A DNA stretch of 23,657 bases, taken from contig JAADFL010000094.1 in the NCBI GenBank assembly GCA_013152945.1, forward strand, positions 8,224-31,880. The letters are read 5' to 3'. The notes under the pieces were generated by a model. The model did not search any database. It was not told the origin of the DNA and saw nothing but the letters and a program-made list of their open reading frames with translations. Source of the stretch: Deltaproteobacteria bacterium. Lineage in GTDB: Bacteria > Myxococcota_A > JAADFL01. The position numbers were made by a program, and so were the translations under genes. This document shows, piece by piece, positions 8,427-18,400 of the stretch; the stretch's first letter is position 1, and every line of letters starts with the position of its first letter.

Positions 8427-10007
8427 ATGTCGCGGACCGTCTCATGGATCCTGCGGTTCCTGCACGGGTTGGCTGCAAATACCTTGAGTTCGGCAGGAGT
8501 GGTAATAACCACCAGCAGCTTCCTCGCCTTTGTCTTCCTGGAAATATTGAGGCTGGCCGGGCTGATCACCAATGCATACCTGGGACTGGTCACGTACCTG
8601 GCACTGCCGGCGTTGTTCATTCTCGGGCTGCTCTTGATACCCTTGGGATGGTGGTTGTTGGGCCGGCGCACGCCGGCGGCCGGGAAGATCGAAGAGCGCT
8701 TCGGCAGAGATGCTACAGAGCCGGGACGCCTCGGTTCGAAGCTTTTCCTGACCATAGCCGCGTTCACGTTGCTGAACCTTCTGTTTCTCGGTGCTGGAAG
8801 CGTGCGCATGTTGGGATTCATGGATGAGCCGGTGTTCTGCGGGACCGCATGCCACAGTGTTATGAATCCGGAATGGACCGCATACCAGAGTTCACCGCAC
8901 GCCAGGGTAAGATGCGTCGACTGCCACGTGGGACAGGGACCGGAAGCCGCCCTGGACGCAAAGCTCAACGGCATCTGGCAGATGATATCCGTGACCTTCG
9001 ACCTGTACGAGCGTCCGATCCCGACACCGGTGCACAACTTGAGACCTGCCCGGGAGACCTGCGAGCAATGCCACTGGCCCGAGGCCTTCTATGGAGACAG
9101 GATAAAACGTATCGTGCATTATTCCATGGACCGCGACTCAACGCCCAGATACACCACCTTGTCATTGAAAGTCGGCCCGGGAAAGTTTGGCCCTGGAAAA
9201 ACCAACGACGGCAGAGACAGCAAGCAGGGACACATACATTGGCATGTGGCTTCCGGGAACCTGGTCAGGTACGAGCCCGGAGATCCGAGCCGCCTTTCCG
9301 TGAGATGGGTAGAGGTCCGTAGGGCGGACGGCACGTTCGAGAGATACACCAACCGCAGGCTGTCTTCGGTACATGGACATGGCCTCGAGGTTCGCGTGAT
9401 GGACTGCGTGGATTGCCACAACAGGGCCACACACATATACGAGGGCCCGGAAGACGCAGTGGATCGCCTGATACGTGAAGGCGCCATAAATCGCAAGGTC
9501 CTGCCCTTTGCAAAGAGACAGGCCCTGGCGGCCTTGACGGGCGAGTATGCGCCAGGGGACGCCGCAACTGGTATCGACCTGGACTTCAGGGCATACTACC
9601 GCGGTAACCAACCGGGGACGGCTGCTGCATCGGACACTGTAATAGACAAGGCCGTATCGGCCCTGCAGTCCGTGTACACGAGGAACGTGCACGAAAACAT
9701 GAACGTCACCTGGAACGCATACCCGAACCACCTGGGACACCGCAATGGTCCTGGTTGTTTCAGGTGCCACTCCGAGTACCTTGTGAACAAACAGGGCAGG
9801 GCCATGCCACACGACTGCACACTGTGTCATTCCATGCTTGCATACGACAGCAACGATCCGTTCGAGTTCCTCTCCCCGCCGGATCCCGAAAGTCCGGACT
9901 GCAAGATGCACCTGTACCTGAACCAGGAGTTCACGGGGCATGCACGCGGGTCGTCCCGGGACCCGTGCCCGATGAGCAGAAAAGCTTCAAATACGGGAGG
10001 GAAGTAA
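8427..10007 (+). CDS. NapC/NirT-type membrane multihaem cytochrome c
   Basis: A 526-aa membrane-anchored cytochrome. Hydrophobic helices lie at about 22-45 and 52-78, and a third at 105-125. The haem region follows, with six haem motifs: C138-GTA-C142-H (an expanded CxxxCH), then CxxCH with His at 167, 216, 331, 448 and 468. The block FCGTACHSVMNPEW...SPHARVRCVDCHVG is the NapC/NirT/NrfH signature, whose members take electrons from the quinol pool and pass them to periplasmic reductases. It starts 3 bp after the octahaem gene, with only a weak ribosome site, so it is probably translationally coupled. The pair recalls the hao-napC gene pairs of Campylobacterota, where the membrane partner feeds an octahaem reductase. 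The long C-terminal part with two extra haems makes it larger than classic NapC (about 200 aa). Electron direction is inferred. Confidence 0.85.
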   Translation: MSRTVSWILRFLHGLAANTLSSAGVVITTSSFLAFVFLEILRLAGLITNAYLGLVTYLALPALFILGLLLIPLGWWLLGRRTPAAGKIEERFGRDATEPGRLGSKLFLTIAAFTLLNLLFLGAGSVRMLGFMDEPVFCGTACHSVMNPEWTAYQSSPHARVRCVDCHVGQGPEAALDAKLNGIWQMISVTFDLYERPIPTPVHNLRPARETCEQCHWPEAFYGDRIKRIVHYSMDRDSTPRYTTLSLKVGPGKFGPGKTNDGRDSKQGHIHWHVASGNLVRYEPGDPSRLSVRWVEVRRADGTFERYTNRRLSSVHGHGLEVRVMDCVDCHNRATHIYEGPEDAVDRLIREGAINRKVLPFAKRQALAALTGEYAPGDAATGIDLDFRAYYRGNQPGTAAASDTVIDKAVSALQSVYTRNVHENMNVTWNAYPNHLGHRNGPGCFRCHSEYLVNKQGRAMPHDCTLCHSMLAYDSNDPFEFLSPPDPESPDCKMHLYLNQEFTGHARGSSRDPCPMSRKASNTGGK

Positions 10008-10141
10008 CATGGTCAACCCGGTCAATTACAGGCTGCAGGTTTGAGCCCTTGCCCTTGATTCATGGGCCATGTTGCTTATTCTCGTCCAAAGGGCTGGTGA
10101 AAATTCAACTCTTCTATCCAAAAATACAAAGGGACCTTGAA

Positions 10142-10230
10142 CAAGGGCACGGCAACCCGGGTTTCAGGGTATCGAGCTGCAATATACCTGCTTGCTATCT
10201 CCTATGGTTGCCGGTCAATGCCCGCCCTTG
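10142..10230. repeat. Long inverted repeat in the gap before the glycosidase gene
   Basis: CAAGGGC (10142-10148) plus CGGCAACC (10150-10157) can pair with GGTTGCCG (10206-10213) and GCCCTTG (10224-10230), leaving an uneven internal bulge and a ~48-nt apical region. It occupies the middle of the 295-bp gap at 10008-10302. No U-tract follows on the plus strand, so it is not an obvious terminator. It may be part of the leader of the next gene. Nothing else convincing is seen in this gap; TTGACA at 10228-10233 lacks a good -10. Confidence 0.45.
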
Positions 10231-10302
10231 ACAAGATACATGATTTTGTTACCACCTGAATAAACGAAAATCTTCCCTTGACCGGGAAAAAGGAGTTGCC
10301 GG

Positions 10303-12810
10303 GTGGCGGAAAAATCAAGAGAAAAAAGCTTGCGTCTTGTTTTCAGCCTGTGTCTTTTACTCGCATCCTGGTCCTGCTTTGAGCAGGCTCCCGGAGTCCC
10401 TTTGGTTGAAAGACCGAAGCCGAAATTATGGCAGAACGTGTTTAAAGCGCCTGATGTGCCGGATGCCTTTTCACCGGCCATGGCCGACGGGTTCTCATCA
10501 TGGGGAGTATACAAGGACAAGCAGGCCCTGGCTGCAAAGCAGGGAATTTCCCTTCGCAGGCTCAGGCCCGATTACATGAGTTTGTCCTTTTTCGGTATTG
10601 GCAACGGAAGAGTCTTTGCATTCGAGGGAGGAACCTATCCGCTCAACACGCTTCACGACATGATCGGCCCGGACATGCAAAAAGGAACCGAGGGCTTTTT
10701 CGGTGATGTCTCCCTGCAGGTAGGCAGTGACCCGTCGGCTGCAAGACTCTTTGAAAAGGAATGGATCTTCAGGGCGAGAAATGCTCCGGTGACGATCACA
10801 AAGGCAATCGTAGAAGGTGGAGATATTGCCTTGTACACCCTGGACTTTGCACCAAGGGGGCTGCCCCGGGACCATATTCTTGTGGAAAACACCATTATCA
10901 GGGTTGCGATCGTGGAAAACCTGTCCGGCCAACCCGTAAAAGGTTTGGAGGCATTCACCACAGCGGCGACCAAGTGCAGCGTGTCCGGCAATACGGCGGG
11001 AGAGCAGAGAAACGAAAAGGTAATACGATACACCTGTCTCGACGGCACGTGTGAGACGTACGAACCAAGCTCGAGCACTATCAACGGCGGCCTGATCTTC
11101 AGCCTGGACGACCTCCGGCCCGGAGCAACAAGGGAACTTTCAATGGTATTCGCATTTACGACACAGGATAGATCTAAAGATGGAGATGCAACGATTTCAG
11201 ATGCAAAAGAGATTGGCTGGCGCAAGCTCCTCGAGTACACGACGACCTGGTGGAAAACCTGGCTGGATGCGACCACCACGATTCACACACAAGATCCCAA
11301 GGTAGACGATCTCCTCCAAGGTTTGAAGATGACGTTAAAATTACAGCAGACCGCGACAGGTTCCGCCACGCCCATATCCCATTATGCATCCACGTGGACC
11401 AGGGACCAGATGGGATGGGCACGCTACTTTCTCGCAATCGGGGACTATGAGGATGTTGCCTCCATTCTGGACTATGCGTATGCAGCAGCCTGTTACAACG
11501 GCGGCCTGTACAATGCAGTGGATTCGAACCTGGATCCGGACAAGGCGCCGGATCCCCCGGACTGGCTGTCCCTGCCCGCCGGCTCGGGAAGAACTGCTGC
11601 AGAGGGGCCTTCATACATTCCAATCATGTACGACCTGTTGTACCGTTCAACAGGATGGCTCGACAGAATCGAACAAAGGCTGGATTATCTCCAGTACTGC
11701 ATTACCTGCCAGCAGGTGAATGAACAGGGTCTTCTCGGATTCAGCGGAGACGAGACCTTTCGCACTGCGATGGCAATCAATCTTGGGATGGACGCTACAT
11801 TTTCCTTCGAGGATCTTGCATACTCGGCCAACTCTTCTTTCCTGTTCCTTGCTGCAAAAGAAGGTTTCGCACGCATGACCAAGGCGCTGGGCCGATTGGA
11901 AAGAAATAAAGATATCGGGGCCCGGGCCGCACTGGTGCTGAATGGGCTCGAAAAACACTTCCTCGTGACCGGCAAGGGATACTATGCGCCCTTTCTGCTC
12001 AAGGACGGCCTCGTACCCGGTCCTGCTCCGTTCGAAGACGTGAATACCAAGCCCTTGTGGCTTGGTGTAGAATCAATTCCGGGACAGAGGGAACAGGATA
12101 ACATAGAGGCACTGATCGATTCCGCATACAGGGGAGATGGCCTGGTTGTTTCACATTCGGGTCAGGACGTGGAGATATTCGGCATCAACCTCGGCAATGG
12201 AATTTACACCGGCATGAGCCCCGGATACGTGTTGTACGACTTGACTGCAATGAACAGCCCGCTTGCAAAAGAGGCTTTCAATGCCCTGAATGTCGTGGCC
12301 GACCTTTCGGGCAATTTTTCAGAGGATATTCAGTTCGATGGAAACAGGCCGATACAGCCATTCTACTTTCCCTCGGGCGGGCAAGGAGAACTTTGGACAA
12401 GGTTCAGACCCTGGGAAGGCGGAATATGCGGCGAGGCAGCTCTTTATTATCTTACCGGAAGAAAACTCGATTGCCCGGAATCAACCCTGTCCCTGTTTCC
12501 AAGGCTCCCCAACAATTGGAGCAAGCTCGAAGTCGAAAATATGCGGCTTTGTCCCAGTGACGACTTGAACTTCACACTGGAGGATACAGGAACTTCATTG
12601 CTTTTCACAATAGAGGCATCCTCTCTTTCCAAGCCCTATGACCTTACATTGAATCTTGCTGTTCCAGGCCCCATGACCCATCCAAGAGTCATGATAGGCG
12701 ATAATGTCCTGGGGCAATCGGATTACCTTGTCACCAGGAAAGGGGACCAAGAGATACTCACCATCGACATGAAACTCGATACGGGCAAGGTAATTAGCGT
12801 AACTTACTGA
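10303..12810 (+). CDS. Exported six-hairpin (alpha/alpha)6 glycosidase-like protein
   Basis: The 835-aa product starts at GTG 10303, with AGGAG 7 bases upstream. An N-terminal signal peptide (about 1-25) is clear; the cysteine at 25 follows ASWS, a poor lipobox, so lipidation is doubtful. Residues about 40-310 look like an N-terminal beta-sandwich domain. From about 330 to 750 the sequence resembles six-hairpin glycosidases of the GH15/GH63/glycogen-debranching type, with a conserved-looking STWTRDQMGW (W365-R367-D368), repeated aromatic helices and a late PWEGGICGEAALYYLTG segment. A small beta domain ends the protein. Such enzymes usually hydrolyse alpha-glucosidic bonds, which would supply sugars to the phosphorylase operon that converges on it 26 bp away. 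The exact family and substrate cannot be read from the sequence. No terminator is evident between the two convergent genes. Confidence 0.7.
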   Translation: MAEKSREKSLRLVFSLCLLLASWSCFEQAPGVPLVERPKPKLWQNVFKAPDVPDAFSPAMADGFSSWGVYKDKQALAAKQGISLRRLRPDYMSLSFFGIGNGRVFAFEGGTYPLNTLHDMIGPDMQKGTEGFFGDVSLQVGSDPSAARLFEKEWIFRARNAPVTITKAIVEGGDIALYTLDFAPRGLPRDHILVENTIIRVAIVENLSGQPVKGLEAFTTAATKCSVSGNTAGEQRNEKVIRYTCLDGTCETYEPSSSTINGGLIFSLDDLRPGATRELSMVFAFTTQDRSKDGDATISDAKEIGWRKLLEYTTTWWKTWLDATTTIHTQDPKVDDLLQGLKMTLKLQQTATGSATPISHYASTWTRDQMGWARYFLAIGDYEDVASILDYAYAAACYNGGLYNAVDSNLDPDKAPDPPDWLSLPAGSGRTAAEGPSYIPIMYDLLYRSTGWLDRIEQRLDYLQYCITCQQVNEQGLLGFSGDETFRTAMAINLGMDATFSFEDLAYSANSSFLFLAAKEGFARMTKALGRLERNKDIGARAALVLNGLEKHFLVTGKGYYAPFLLKDGLVPGPAPFEDVNTKPLWLGVESIPGQREQDNIEALIDSAYRGDGLVVSHSGQDVEIFGINLGNGIYTGMSPGYVLYDLTAMNSPLAKEAFNALNVVADLSGNFSEDIQFDGNRPIQPFYFPSGGQGELWTRFRPWEGGICGEAALYYLTGRKLDCPESTLSLFPRLPNNWSKLEVENMRLCPSDDLNFTLEDTGTSLLFTIEASSLSKPYDLTLNLAVPGPMTHPRVMIGDNVLGQSDYLVTRKGDQEILTIDMKLDTGKVISVTY

Positions 12811-12836
12811 AACTTTGTGCTCTCTCTAATTCCATG

Positions 12837-15389
12837 TCACTGCTCCCAGCAGACCTTGCCCAGCTTCAAGGGCGCCGCCAGGCATTCGTGGGCCGGCACC
12901 ACGCGGACCGAGAATCCCAACCTTCCGCTCCTGCCGGTCGGAGCGTACCCTCTGAACAGGAATAGTCCGTCACCAACCCTCTCGGCGAACTTCATTTTTA
13001 CCACCTCGGTCTTTCGTATCTCACTTTCCCTTTCCACTTGGCCGCAATAGAGCTGAACCGACACATCCTCGGGTTCCAGCCCGTCCAACCGGGCTATAAC
13101 GTCGACTCTCAACCTGCCATCCATCGGAATGTCGGATTGCTTATCGTATTCCACCTTTTCGATCCTTGTATTGCCCCAGCCGGCTTCCACCTTTTTCAGC
13201 CATCCGGAAAGCTCCCTGGCCTTGAGAAAATCATTACCTGCAAGCATCCGGTAATCACGGGCCGCCGGCAGATAGTACCATTCAACGTATTCCTTGACCA
13301 TTCGAGTCGTGGTGTACGTCGAAGCAAGCCGTTTCATAGAGGCCTTCACCCTCTGAAGCCATGCCCTGGGCAATCCATCCTGTCCTCTTTCCCAGAACAA
13401 GGGTATTATTTCATTTTCCAACAAGGAGTACAATGCGTCCGACTCGACCTTGTCCTGATATTCGTGATCTTCTCCGTATTCCTCGCCTGCTCCAATGGCC
13501 CAACCAAGGTCATCCTGAAACGCCTCGGCCCACCAACCATCCAGTATGCTGGCATTGAGCCCGCCGTTCGGAAGTACTTTCATACCGCTCGTACCACTCG
13601 CTTCCCTCGGTCTTCTCGGCGTATTGAGCCAGAGGTCCACTCCCTGTACCATGTACCTTGCCAGGTTCAAATCATAGTCTTCGAGAAAAACCACCCGGCC
13701 TCTCAAGCTTTCCGAAGATGCGAAACGAACTACATCCCTGATGAGACTTTTGCCTGCCTCGTCCTTGGGATGGGCCTTGCCCGCGAACAATATCTGAACC
13801 GGCCTGTCTGCATCGTTGAGAAGTCCGGCCAACCTGTCCGGATCGGCAAACAAGAGGGTCGCCCGCTTGTAAGTCGCGAACCTTCGCGCAAAACCGATGG
13901 TAAGGGCATCTGTCCGAAGCACGTCCTCGACCCGCACGCTCTCGGACATTCCCCTCTTGAAAAGCTGGGCCTTCAACCTCTTCCTTGCAAAGGCCACCAA
14001 TCTGGTCCTCCTGCGTTCATGCACGGTCCAGAGTTCCTCGTCTGGAATTTCATCCACCCTGGCAAAGGCCTCGGGCGCAGCCGGGTCCTCCCGCCACAAG
14101 GTGCCGAGATACCTGTCAAGCAGAGATGCCATGTCGCCTGATATCCACGAACCCACGTGAATACCGTTGGTCAAGGGGCCCACCGGCTTTTCATCTTCGG
14201 GCAGATCCGGCCATATGTGACTCCACATCTTCCTGGTCACCCTGGCATGCAACTGGCTGACGCCATTGATCCTGGATGACAGCCTTATTGCAAGCATCGC
14301 CATGTTGAAATTCTTCTTATCATCCCCTGCCGTTTCCCTGCCGAGGTCCATGAATGCTTTTGGAGAAAGGCCGAATACATCTGCATAACCTTTCAAGTAC
14401 TTGATTACCAGCTCGGCCGGAAAAACATCGAATCCGGCAGGCACGGGAGTGTGTGTGGTGAAGAGGTTGCCGGCCGATGCAGCCTGCCGGGCCTCATCGA
14501 AAGCCAGGCCCTTCTCCTCGATGAGAACCCTTATGCGTTCCAAGGCAAGGAATGCCGAATGACCTTCATTCATGTGGCATACATCCGGATCTATACCCAT
14601 CATCTTCAATGCACGCATCCCGCCTATTCCAAGCACCATTTCCTGTCTTATCCTGGTCTCCAGGTCTCCGCCGTAAAGTCTTTCGGTCACGGCCCTTTCC
14701 TGCGGTCCGTTATCCTTGAGGTTCGTGTCCAGGAGGAAAAGGGGCACCTTCCCCACATCGGCTCTCCAGACTTGGATCAATGTCTTTCGGCCCGCAAGGT
14801 CCATATCAAAAACGAGCTGCCGTCCCCCCGGATCCATTACCCTTGACAAAGGCATGTTGAAAAAATCGTTGTCACTATACTTTTCCTGTTGCCAACCGGA
14901 TGGATTCAAATACTGCTGGAAATAGCCCTGCCGGTACAGAAGGCCCATACCGACCAATGGAAGTCCCAGATCGCTTGCAGCCTTGAGATGGTCTCCGGCC
15001 AGGACGCCAAGCCCTCCCGAATATATGGGCATGCACTCGGTGAGACCGTATTCGGCTGAAAAATATGCAATATTGAGTTGGCCCGGGACCTCTTCAAGGC
15101 GTGAAAACCACCTCGGCCTGTGCAGGTATTCATCAAGCCGTTCCCTTGCCCTGTCGAGATGTGCCAGAAAGGCTTCATCATTGCTTGCCTCGACAAGCCT
15201 CCGGCTGTCCAGCCTGCCTACAACCAGCATTGGATTATGGCCGCTTTCTTCCCACAAATCCGGATCGAGCCTCCTGAAAAGCGCCAACACCTCGTGGTCC
15301 CAACTCCAATACAGGTTCCTGGTAAGCCTGGCCAGCTCGGCGATTTTCCCGGGCAACCTCGGAACCACCGTGTAGGAATGAACTTTCAT
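12837..15389 (-). CDS. glgP: Alpha-glucan (glycogen/maltodextrin) phosphorylase, GT35 with DUF3417 N-terminus
   Basis: This 850-aa enzyme cleaves alpha-1,4-glucans with phosphate to release glucose-1-phosphate in the cytoplasm. The N-terminus matches DUF3417 (ARLTRNLYWSWDHEVLALF), typical of the short AgpA-type bacterial branch of the family. The PLP-binding signature REASGTSGMKVLPNGG is intact, with the Schiff-base lysine at about K604. Other phosphorylase hallmarks include the EGHSAFLALERI and TTHTPVPAGFDVF segments and the TNGIHVGSW block. The start is placed at ATG 15389, because GGAGGG lies 8 bases upstream and the family begins with MKVHSY-like residues; a longer frame to 15413 lacks this support. 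It is the last gene of the minus-strand operon, 45 bp after the GT-GH130 gene. About 100 residues of beta-rich sequence follow the catalytic part, common in this branch. Confidence 0.95.
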   Translation of the reverse strand: MKVHSYTVVPRLPGKIAELARLTRNLYWSWDHEVLALFRRLDPDLWEESGHNPMLVVGRLDSRRLVEASNDEAFLAHLDRARERLDEYLHRPRWFSRLEEVPGQLNIAYFSAEYGLTECMPIYSGGLGVLAGDHLKAASDLGLPLVGMGLLYRQGYFQQYLNPSGWQQEKYSDNDFFNMPLSRVMDPGGRQLVFDMDLAGRKTLIQVWRADVGKVPLFLLDTNLKDNGPQERAVTERLYGGDLETRIRQEMVLGIGGMRALKMMGIDPDVCHMNEGHSAFLALERIRVLIEEKGLAFDEARQAASAGNLFTTHTPVPAGFDVFPAELVIKYLKGYADVFGLSPKAFMDLGRETAGDDKKNFNMAMLAIRLSSRINGVSQLHARVTRKMWSHIWPDLPEDEKPVGPLTNGIHVGSWISGDMASLLDRYLGTLWREDPAAPEAFARVDEIPDEELWTVHERRRTRLVAFARKRLKAQLFKRGMSESVRVEDVLRTDALTIGFARRFATYKRATLLFADPDRLAGLLNDADRPVQILFAGKAHPKDEAGKSLIRDVVRFASSESLRGRVVFLEDYDLNLARYMVQGVDLWLNTPRRPREASGTSGMKVLPNGGLNASILDGWWAEAFQDDLGWAIGAGEEYGEDHEYQDKVESDALYSLLENEIIPLFWERGQDGLPRAWLQRVKASMKRLASTYTTTRMVKEYVEWYYLPAARDYRMLAGNDFLKARELSGWLKKVEAGWGNTRIEKVEYDKQSDIPMDGRLRVDVIARLDGLEPEDVSVQLYCGQVERESEIRKTEVVKMKFAERVGDGLFLFRGYAPTGRSGRLGFSVRVVPAHECLAAPLKLGKVCWEQ

Positions 15390-15434
15390 ATGACAAGCCC
15401 TCCACGCTCTCATGTAAGCTGCATGACTCGATCG

Positions 15435-18400
15435 TCAGATACGGACCAGGTCTTTGACCTTTCCTCTTGCCACACCAATCAAGGTATCGGCCGCGCCATA
15501 GTAAACCAACACACTATCCTCGGGACCGAGTACATCCTTTTCCTCCATGGGGACCATGCCGCAAGTAAAAACGACCCTTGGAACCCAGTAGTCATCACCA
15601 TCCGCATTGCCTATTTCGTATTCCATCTCCGGTTCGAGCACCGGGTTTGGAGAGCGGTAGATCACTCGACTCGGATCGTTCGCATCCATGAGCATCACGC
15701 CCAGTCTGTAGTACCTCTCATAATCCACGCCATGGTACAGGTTCAACCATCCAAGCTCTGTCTTGACGGGAGGTGCACCTGCACCTATTTTAACTCCGTC
15801 CCACATCATGCCGGGCCTCGGACCGGCCACTATTTTTTGTCCGGTCCTTGGCCACGGGCATTCGAGGTCCTGTAGATAGGATATCCAGAGATTCGGATCC
15901 AAGCGGTGATACACTACATAACTCCCGGAAAACCTTGCCGGATACAACACTCCGTCCTTGTTGGACAGACCTGGAAAGGCCAATCCCCATCTCTTCCATT
16001 TATCGAATTTCCCGTCCAGGAAATCATTGATGTCAATCGAGGCCACGGCTATTTGCGCCAACCTTCCATCCCACGCCGTATAGACCATGTGCAACTTTCC
16101 ATCCATCACAGTCACCCTGGGATCTTCGCAACCAGCCGATTCTTCGGGAGTGCCCGGTGAAAACACGGGCTCATCGATCCTTCCATCGATGTTCACACCG
16201 TCCCTGGTCCATGCGAGTCCGATCCTGGAAACCTTGTCATCTCCGAATGCCCTGTACAGGATGTATATTTCACGGTTCAACCTGACTGCAGCGGCGTTCA
16301 GTACATATGTGCTCTCCCATGAATGTCCGGCAATGGGTCGAAGTATGGGACCGCTGCCGAGCCGCTCAAGCTTGGATGCGGGTTTTCCCCTTGTCGTACT
16401 CTGAATGACCAGCAAGTTATCAGGGTCGGCGGATGTACCCAGCAGGTGATTCCCCAGATCCTCATGTTCCCTTCCCTGTCCCATCAGCCTGAATACCGCG
16501 TTGTCCACAACAGCCTCGTCACCTATTCCCGACGCTTGAATGTAACTTGTAAGAAAGTCCCGGGTCGCCCAATCCCTTTCCACAAGAGAGGACAATGGCG
16601 TCGGCGCCCCGGTTCCACCCCGGTGACTGTAACTTGACCAGGTCCAAATCGAGAGGGGCACGAACGTCTGGTCACGCAAAGTGATGGATAAGTGGTAAAC
16701 ATCCATGGCAGCATCGAGAATGGATAAGGCCTCCGTTTCCGCATCATCTTTGGGCCGGTTTCTTCTATTCCGCCTATTTTGGACAAAATCCTTCAACCTG
16801 GCCGCAAGCATCCTCTGGTGCCTGCTTTCGAAGACATTATGAGCACTAAGCACCCTCCGTCCCCAGTGCCCCCTTATGGACGCCGCGAGTTTTGCTCCGA
16901 ATGAATCACCATCCATTGCAAATTTACGCCATGCCTCGGAAAAGAGTTCGATGCCGACGATTTTCTTGATGGTCCTCAACAAGAACCATGACTTGGGAAA
17001 CTCACCCCCGAAGTCGCTTGAACAAACACTGCTTACAACTCTTCCCGCCAATCTTGCCAGAGCAGCGGTTCCGTGAATGTCCAAGGCCCACGGCATCAAT
17101 TCCGGGTCGATTATCCCGTAACCAAGCGGAGCCACATGGAACCAGTACGGGGCCGACTCCTTTTCGATCAGGTCCATGACCTTGTTCAGATAGGCCTGCC
17201 TGTCAGTCCATGCCGCCATTCCAAGGGCTGTATTCGGATCCGTCTGTTCCAGCAATGATGAAACGTCCGCGCATTTAACAGCAGTCAACAGATTGGGCGG
17301 AGGCAGGTTGCGCAGAATACTTGCCGCAGCTTTTGGGGTGAGTTGAAAGGTATCGCTGCGGGAAAACTCATCGACCGATTCCCTCGTGAGCCGTTCCACG
17401 TCCTTTTTCAAAGTCAAATCACCCGGCAGTAACACCGAGTCCAGGGCCTGTTCCAGGTGCTTCATGAAATCATGGACCCTACGTAGAATTTCGGCAGAGT
17501 CCCGGAGATTGTCCAGGTGCAGCCACTGCTTCGAGAACAGCCTGAACTCCTGCCTGTACTGATCCAGCAAATCTTTGTATACCTCGTTGGCGTTGGCCTT
17601 CTTTCCTTGCGGTCCAACCAGTTCCTGGGGAACGATTACGCTTACATTCGGTACGAACTGCCAAGCCCCCAGCAACGGCAGGTAAGGCTCTTCCTCCTGC
17701 TGTTTTTCAAGCCACCTGTTCTTCAACCCGGTCCTGCGGGAGACGAACTTTTCCGCCTGCAAATCCAAGATATGTTCCGCCTCCCTCATGGCTACATCGC
17801 GAAGCCCGGAACTTGGAGCATCACCTTGCACGCAAAGTTTCTTTTCCAGATCCTTTATTTCGGATGCGAATGCCCTCAACCTGGCGAGAAACAACGGAAA
17901 CAAGCCGTCCACCACATCATCGGGGTGAAACCTGTCGTCAAAAGAATAGGCCAAGAGGAATTCCTCCAGTACCTGCAGCCACTCGTCGGATGTCAAACCA
18001 GGCGCACCCCCGGGATCATCGGCCATCATTTCCATGTGGGAGCGAAGGTCCCCGGGCAACAAGGCCCTGAACATGGTGTCATCAAAATGGTTGAATTCCA
18101 GCCTGAAACGTTTCTCCAATTCTATCGTGTCCAAATTGCAGGCCGGGGATGAAGTGTCGAGGCCGACTCCCATTACAGCAGGAGTCCTGAACAAACCCGG
18201 TCTCTTGGTCCACCATGAGCTTTGTCTATCGGCCAGGGTAAACAGGACGTGCGCCACTTGTCTGAATACGAGCTTCAACTTGCCCAGACCGCGGGCACGT
18301 ACTGCCGGACCCAAGGAAACTTCACAAGGCTCTATTCCCAAGGTCATGGCGGTAACACCCAGCCAGGGCTCGAAACCAGCCTCTCCGACTTCATCGCACC

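Noticed and set aside
13038-14141. 367-aa plus-strand frame opposite glgP
   Set aside because: Antisense shadow of a well-conserved phosphorylase gene; its translation resembles no protein.
15120-15875. 251-aa plus-strand frame opposite glgP and the GT-GH130 gene
   Set aside because: It crosses two real genes on the other strand and has no coding features.
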